Shown here: piece by piece, positions 43,021-46,628 of the stretch
Layout: the number at the start of each line of letters is the position of its first letter
Numbering within the stretch: the first letter of the stretch is position 1
Assembly (NCBI GenBank): GCA_021648755.1
Contig: JAKISG010000019.1
Span: 1-46,628 of the forward strand
Source of the DNA: Flavobacteriaceae bacterium
GTDB taxonomy: Bacteria > Bacteroidota > Bacteroidia > Flavobacteriales > Flavobacteriaceae
Direction: 5' to 3'
DNA length: 46,628 bases
Translations under genes and position numbers: made by a program
The notes under the pieces: model-generated
Databases searched by the model: none
What the model saw: only the letters and a program-made list of their open reading frames with translations
Told to the model about the DNA's origin: nothing

Positions 43021-44032
43021 ACGGTTCATTTAGTACTTCAGACTTATTTTCATTTAATTGCTTTACGAACTCTGTTTTATTGCCATATTTTTCTTTAGAA
43101 AGTATAAATTGATTTTTAGTGTTTTTTAAGTCAGTTGTTAATTGATGATATAATAATTCTGTTGCTACAAATTCGTTATATTCATCTTTGAAATTTTGTA
43201 ACCTTTCTTTTTCTTCACTTACGGCTTTAAGTTTTTTGTTAAATTTTATAATTATGCTTTTCCAATCACTATTATCATAAACTTTATTCTCTTTTAAAGT
43301 TTGCTGTAAATCTTTAAAATCTTTATTAAACCACAAACTACTCACTAAATTGTTTCGGTTTTGTTTGTTCCCTAAGACAGCAGATATTATACCCCAATTA
43401 TCTTTATTAATGCAATTTTCAGCCACATTTTTAAAATATTCAATTTCGTTGGAATATAATGGTGAAACTTCTTCTTTTAAAGGTAATTCTTTAGAAATAT
43501 TTTCTACTGCTCCATTATTAGAAGATGCAACAACAATTCCTGCATTAGTTATTGATTTCATTGGAGACCATAACCAAGGAGAAAAAGTGCTGTTTTTTAT
43601 TTCTAATTCACCAATTTTTGTAAATGCATCAGAAGGGTTTTCTATCGTAATTAATTCTTTTGCTCGTTTTACAATTATAGGTGCAATAATATCTCTTAAC
43701 AATGTAGTTTTTCCTGTTCCTGGAGGTCCGTTTACAGAATACATTCCTTCTTGATTACTATTGGATAAATTATTAAAGATATTGTTAACAGCAAACTGTT
43801 GCATTAAACTTAAAGTATAGTCTGATGGCCAACATCCATCTGGATAGTTGTTTGGGTTTAAGTTTTTCTTTAATTCGTTAGTGTTTTCTGAAAGATTTGT
43901 TCTTTTAGATTTTAGGTTTAAACTTCCTTTTAGATAATCTGAAAATGCTTTCGGGCTTTTATTAATATCAAAATTTGAAAGAACTGTTTCTAAATCTTTA
44001 ATGTAAAAACTATTCAGTATATCACTCCGAAC
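43017..44032 (-). pseudogene. superfamily 1 helicase/AAA ATPase fragment, broken at both ends
   Basis: About 338 codons remain. The Walker A loop NGPPGTGKTTLLRD follows a Q-type region (PDGCWPSDYTLSLMQQFAVN), and then comes a strand IVVASSNNGAVENISKELP, as in SF1 (UPF1/Dna2-like, AAA_11) helicases, and a long coiled-coil-prone segment. The frame is open upstream of the first ATG (43804) back to a stop at 44035-44033 without any start codon, while the homologous-looking sequence continues there (FYIKDLETVLSNFD). Downstream it is cut by IS3 DNA, and motifs II-VI are absent. So it is a 5'- and 3'-truncated gene. Helicases of this type are common in defence islands, but the original function cannot be known. 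Confidence 0.75.
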
Positions 44033-44076
44033 TTATTGGGGGCTAAATTATTTAGTTAGTATTAATTATATTTTTT

Positions 44077-44761
44077 GTTGTACTTAGTTTTTAATATTCC
44101 GTCCAGTCAATTCTAATACTTGTATCTCCCTGAGCCCATTTATTGAGTTTGCAAAAAATTTCACTAATTTCCCGTTTAGTTTTTTCATGATTTTTCACAT
44201 CCTTTATTAATGAATATATTTTTAAATTAGAAGTTATTTTCCCTATTGAATACCCATTTATGCTGAAATAAATTTCTCGTTTTTTTCTTTCACTTATATT
44301 GAAATTGATTTTCCATTTTTTATTATTATACTCAATCACGGTTAAAGAAGGTCTAATCATTACTCGTTCAAATACTCGAGTAAAACTTATATCTGTCAAA
44401 CAATTATTTAATGTTTTAATTTCATTTTGATAATTAATATTCCAATCAGTTCCATTTTTTTTGTTCAAATAGTTATCAATCTTTGAATTATAAATGTTAA
44501 TTCCTTTTGTTTCTGCAACTCCTACAACACAACCAACCTGTATGACATTAAAACCATATTTTTTACTAATTCTATTATGTTCTTTTACATTTAATAATTC
44601 TCCAATTATAATTTTATGAGGTGTCTTATTATTAATGTCTTGAACTGCTGAAAAGTAATTGTATTTATTAAAAAAACCTAAATACCAAAAAATAAACCCA
44701 ACTAAAACTATTCCAATTATTATTATAATAGATTTCATAATTTTTGTTATTTAAGTACAAC
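44077..44761. repeat. 10-bp inverted repeat flanking an orphan gene
   Basis: GTTGTACTTA at 44077-44086 and its exact reverse complement TAAGTACAAC at 44752-44761 bracket the 215-residue gene, one four bases after its stop codon and one just before its start. Such an arrangement could mark a mobile cassette. Ten matched bases in this composition could also be chance. The sites do not fit the integron attC core sequences. Confidence 0.4.
44091..44738 (-). CDS. membrane-anchored protein of unknown function
   Basis: A 215-residue protein with one N-terminal helix (4-21, IIIIIGIVLVGFIFWYLG) and a soluble remainder, rich in Asn, Lys and Ile, with GFNVIQVGCVVGVAETKGIN, WNINYQNEIKTLNNC, RPSLTVIEYNNKKWKINFNI and a C-terminal AQGDTSIRIDWTEY. 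No family is recognised. It is isolated between a helicase fragment and an unusual intergenic sequence and is bracketed by perfect 10-base inverted repeats, so it may be cassette-like cargo. It has a normal ATG. Confidence 0.55.
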   Translation of the reverse strand: MKSIIIIIGIVLVGFIFWYLGFFNKYNYFSAVQDINNKTPHKIIIGELLNVKEHNRISKKYGFNVIQVGCVVGVAETKGINIYNSKIDNYLNKKNGTDWNINYQNEIKTLNNCLTDISFTRVFERVMIRPSLTVIEYNNKKWKINFNISERKKREIYFSINGYSIGKITSNLKIYSLIKDVKNHEKTKREISEIFCKLNKWAQGDTSIRIDWTEY

Positions 44762-44957
44762 GTTTGGTATAAAATTAGTGCTGGTTAAAAATACAATAAT
44801 TTTCGGATTTAGCACTTAGCAGAATTTTTTAAATTTTATCTTATTTCAACTAAATGCAAAATTTGAAAAATTTTGCGGACTTTGAGATACAAAATAAACT
44901 TTGGGTTAAGCAATTAGCCATTATTGTTTTTATTGATTGTTAGCAATTGTATTTATT
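44739..44957. other. gene-free element with a 9-bp hairpin, possible dispersed repeat
   Basis: The element runs from ACAACGTTTGGTAT to TTGTTAGCAATTG. It holds a perfect hairpin GCAAAATTT/AAATTTTGC with a three-base loop (44856-44876) and then the block GCGGACTTTGAGATAC, which is less A/T rich than its surroundings. I have an impression that similar sequence recurs between orphan genes in Flavobacteria, but cannot verify it. No open frame is seen. Confidence 0.35.
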
Positions 44958-46397
44958 TTAACCGATTTTTAATTTTTGAGTTTTAACTCCTATTTCCCTA
45001 TACCAATTATATAAACCGAATCGTTTAAGTAAGCGAATAATAATTGTTCTTTTAGATAAATTAATAGGTAGTTTTTTAACACTTTTATTATTATTGGATA
45101 AATTAAATATTATCTTATCATAAAGTTTATTAAAATGAGAATCTCGGTATTTTCTTTTTGTACTTAATAAAAGTGTTAATAAATCTCTTGAATTATAAGG
45201 TGTTGTAACATTTCTATTTAGAGCATAACTTTCTGTTTTTGCTTTTGCTTGCCAAATTCCCATTTTTTCTTCCCAATAAAACATATCCAAATAATTATAA
45301 CCTAATTTTGTAAATTCAATTTTGTTTTTAAGCCATTTATCATATTCTTTTATAGCATATTCTTGATTTGATTTTCCAGACAAAAAACTTAAATCTTTAG
45401 ATGTTGCATTTTTATGATAACCATAAAAATTTCTTGCTATTTCACTAATATTTCCATTAATGACAATTTCATTGTCCTTTGTTTCAATACCTATATTTAA
45501 AAATCTCGGAAAATCAACGCTGTTTTTATATCTAGTATCCGTATTTAATTGATTAAAATCTTTCTCAATTATGTTTAACTTTTTTCTATAAATTGCAGTT
45601 AATTTTTTTGCATAAATAATATCATAATGATTATCATTCATTTCATTAGTTTTATTGACGTAATATTTACAATTAAGACCTAAACTAGCAAGAAATAAGA
45701 CTCTACTATCATAGCCAGCAGTAACGCCTAAAATCATTTTTTTTCTTAAAGAAATTGCCTTTAAATACCCTTTTAACATTATTGACGCTTTTTTTGCAAC
45801 AATATCTAAAGGAATTTCAATTTTAGCCATAACTGGGAAAAACCTGATTTCTTTTTTTTTCGAAATATCTATAAAATGATTTGGCATAAGATGTTTTATA
45901 TTTTCAAAATTTGTTTTATTTCCAATGTGTAATTTATTCTTTTTAAAAACATCTGAAAAGTAATATTCGTTTGAATTCTCATCTTTATTTCTAATTTTTA
46001 TTGCTTTTGATATATTTTTAAATAATTTTAGTTGAGAACCAAAACTAGAAAAATCGTCTGAGTAATAAATCTCTCTTTGACTACATGCATCGTTAAATAA
46101 ATAGCACTTAGTGTTTTTTATGAAAATAATAATGAATTCTCCGGAATACTTATTTGTCTTTAATAATAAATCTTCTATTTTTAAGTTTTCAGTTACTAGA
46201 TTATTTATGATTTGTTGATTTGTTGATTTTGGATTTTCCCAATCATAAAAATCGCCAAGTAAATGTATTTCAATATTTTTTTTTAATACTGAATTTACAT
46301 TTAATTTTTCGCCATAATAAAGATTGTAAAAACCTATTATTTTAGTACTCTTATACTTGCTTTTTATTTTTTTTGTGGTAAGTAAAAATTGATACAT
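44958..46397 (-). CDS. asparagine-synthase-like protein without glutaminase nucleophile
   Basis: A 479-residue protein. Residues about 1-180 resemble the N-terminal glutamine amidotransferase half of AsnB (IIGFYNLYYG, YSGEFIIIFI, YLFNDACSQREIYYSDD), but residue 2 is Tyr and the Cys nucleophile is absent, so it cannot use glutamine in the usual way. Residues about 200-420 are the asparagine-synthase fold with the ATP PP-loop GVTAGYDSR (224-232), in which SGGxDS is changed to TAGYDS. Such AsnB-like proteins occur in capsule, lasso-peptide and sugar-modification clusters and probably form an amide from ammonia or another amine. TAGGTTTG at 46428-46421 is a possible -7 box. The substrate is unknown. 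It lies in a region with IS remnants. Confidence 0.7.
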   Translation of the reverse strand: MYQFLLTTKKIKSKYKSTKIIGFYNLYYGEKLNVNSVLKKNIEIHLLGDFYDWENPKSTNQQIINNLVTENLKIEDLLLKTNKYSGEFIIIFIKNTKCYLFNDACSQREIYYSDDFSSFGSQLKLFKNISKAIKIRNKDENSNEYYFSDVFKKNKLHIGNKTNFENIKHLMPNHFIDISKKKEIRFFPVMAKIEIPLDIVAKKASIMLKGYLKAISLRKKMILGVTAGYDSRVLFLASLGLNCKYYVNKTNEMNDNHYDIIYAKKLTAIYRKKLNIIEKDFNQLNTDTRYKNSVDFPRFLNIGIETKDNEIVINGNISEIARNFYGYHKNATSKDLSFLSGKSNQEYAIKEYDKWLKNKIEFTKLGYNYLDMFYWEEKMGIWQAKAKTESYALNRNVTTPYNSRDLLTLLLSTKRKYRDSHFNKLYDKIIFNLSNNNKSVKKLPINLSKRTIIIRLLKRFGLYNWYREIGVKTQKLKIG

Positions 46398-46520
46398 TGT
46401 AAGTTTTCTTTTAAAAAAAACAAACCTAAACCAATTATAAATAGTCGCTCCTTAATTTCAGTGTAATATTTTATTAATCAGTTATATAAGTTGAAATAAA
46501 ACATTATTTTATTGTTTTAA

Positions 46521-46561
46521 ATTGCAAGGTTTTTTGTATATTGTAGCATAAACCTTGCAAT
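46521..46561 (+). repeat. 12-bp inverted repeat just before the IS5-type transposase gene
   Basis: ATTGCAAGGTTT (46521-46532) and AAACCTTGCAAT (46550-46561) are perfect reverse complements with a 17-base spacer; the right arm ends two bases before the ATG. A transcript entering from outside would fold it and hide the start region, a common way in which insertion sequences limit transposase. It could also be part of the left inverted repeat region. Confidence 0.7.
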
Positions 46562-46563
46562 AT

Positions 46564-46628
46564 ATGATAGGAAAATCATCAAATCAAAATCAACGAGATT
46601 TATTCCAACCTTTACTACTTGACTTTAT
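46564..46628 (+). CDS. IS5-family transposase, N-terminal part
   Basis: Only 21 codons are in the window: MIGKSSNQNQRDLFQPLLLD and one more residue. The pattern M-x-GK-x3-NQ-x2-LF-x-PLL-x-DF is the N-terminus of IS5-group transposases common in Bacteroidota, which continue with a DDE domain. The gene leaves the right edge. The ATG follows the 12-base inverted repeat by two bases. The family call rests on a short fragment. Confidence 0.68.
   Translation, partial: MIGKSSNQNQRDLFQPLLLDF

Noticed and set aside
44739..44957. Integron attC site
   Set aside because: No GTTRRRY/RYYYAAC core pair and no integrase gene in the window; the hairpin is short and A/T rich.
1..46628. tRNA, rRNA or CRISPR array
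   Set aside because: I looked for tRNA-like ends, rRNA signatures and regular direct repeats and saw none; a covariance-model scan would be needed to exclude small RNAs.

Overview
The window is AT-rich, densely coded chromosomal DNA from a member of Bacteroidota, most likely family Flavobacteriaceae. Four things support this. Secreted proteins carry type IX secretion (T9SS) C-terminal domains of both type A and type B. There are PorV/PorQ-like, DUF5686 and OmpA/LysM envelope proteins. Promoter boxes follow the Bacteroidota pattern TAnnTTTG, with TTG upstream in the best cases. The type VI secretion (T6SS) genes are of the Bacteroidota subtype (TssD, TssK, TssO). Genus cannot be assigned from what is visible. 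No rRNA, tRNA or CRISPR array was recognised.

Layout. 1-142 is the start of a TssD (Hcp-like) tube gene leaving the window. 356-2847 is a LytS/LytT-type two-component pair. 2955-9995 holds rhodanese, map, a methyltransferase, a FecA-like TonB receptor whose promoter is bracketed by two copies of a palindrome, pepE, murB and a DUF7935-type gene. 10028-19754 is mostly housekeeping: pssA, a T9SS type B cargo protein, tsaD, ychF, tgt, an LptG-like permease, a DMT transporter, accA and a small membrane protein. 19972-22228 is a two-gene unit: a CesT/YbjN-like protein and a cytoplasmic trypsin-like protease with a zinc ribbon. 22303-30919 holds a T9SS type A cargo protein, pdhB, a DUF5686 outer-membrane protein, a double OmpA/LysM protein, anmK and an acyl-CoA dehydrogenase.

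31015-37139 is the T6SS-related accessory block. On the minus strand a polymorphic-toxin-like protein (possible type 23 toxin), a lipoprotein and a TPR protein form a tight three-gene run. Divergently, on the plus strand, lie a PKD membrane protein (TssP-like), TssK and TssO. This is only part of a T6SS; sheath, TssN, TssQ, TssR, ClpV and VgrG genes are not in the window. The lipoprotein is the best candidate immunity protein.

37346-42744 returns to housekeeping (sucC, PorV/PorQ-like, Ca/Na antiporter, RhlE-like helicase, DUF6165). From about 42850 to the right end the DNA looks like a decayed mobile region: the end of an IS3-family transposase, a superfamily 1 helicase fragment broken at both ends, an orphan membrane gene between perfect 10-bp inverted repeats, an asparagine-synthase-like protein without the N-terminal glutaminase cysteine, and the start of an IS5-type transposase behind a strong hairpin.

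The most unusual material is the protease unit (19972-22228), the toxin/lipoprotein/TPR module opposite partial T6SS genes (31015-37139), and the twin-operator promoter of the FecA-like receptor (5094-5181). All family calls come from reading motifs by eye; no database search was run.
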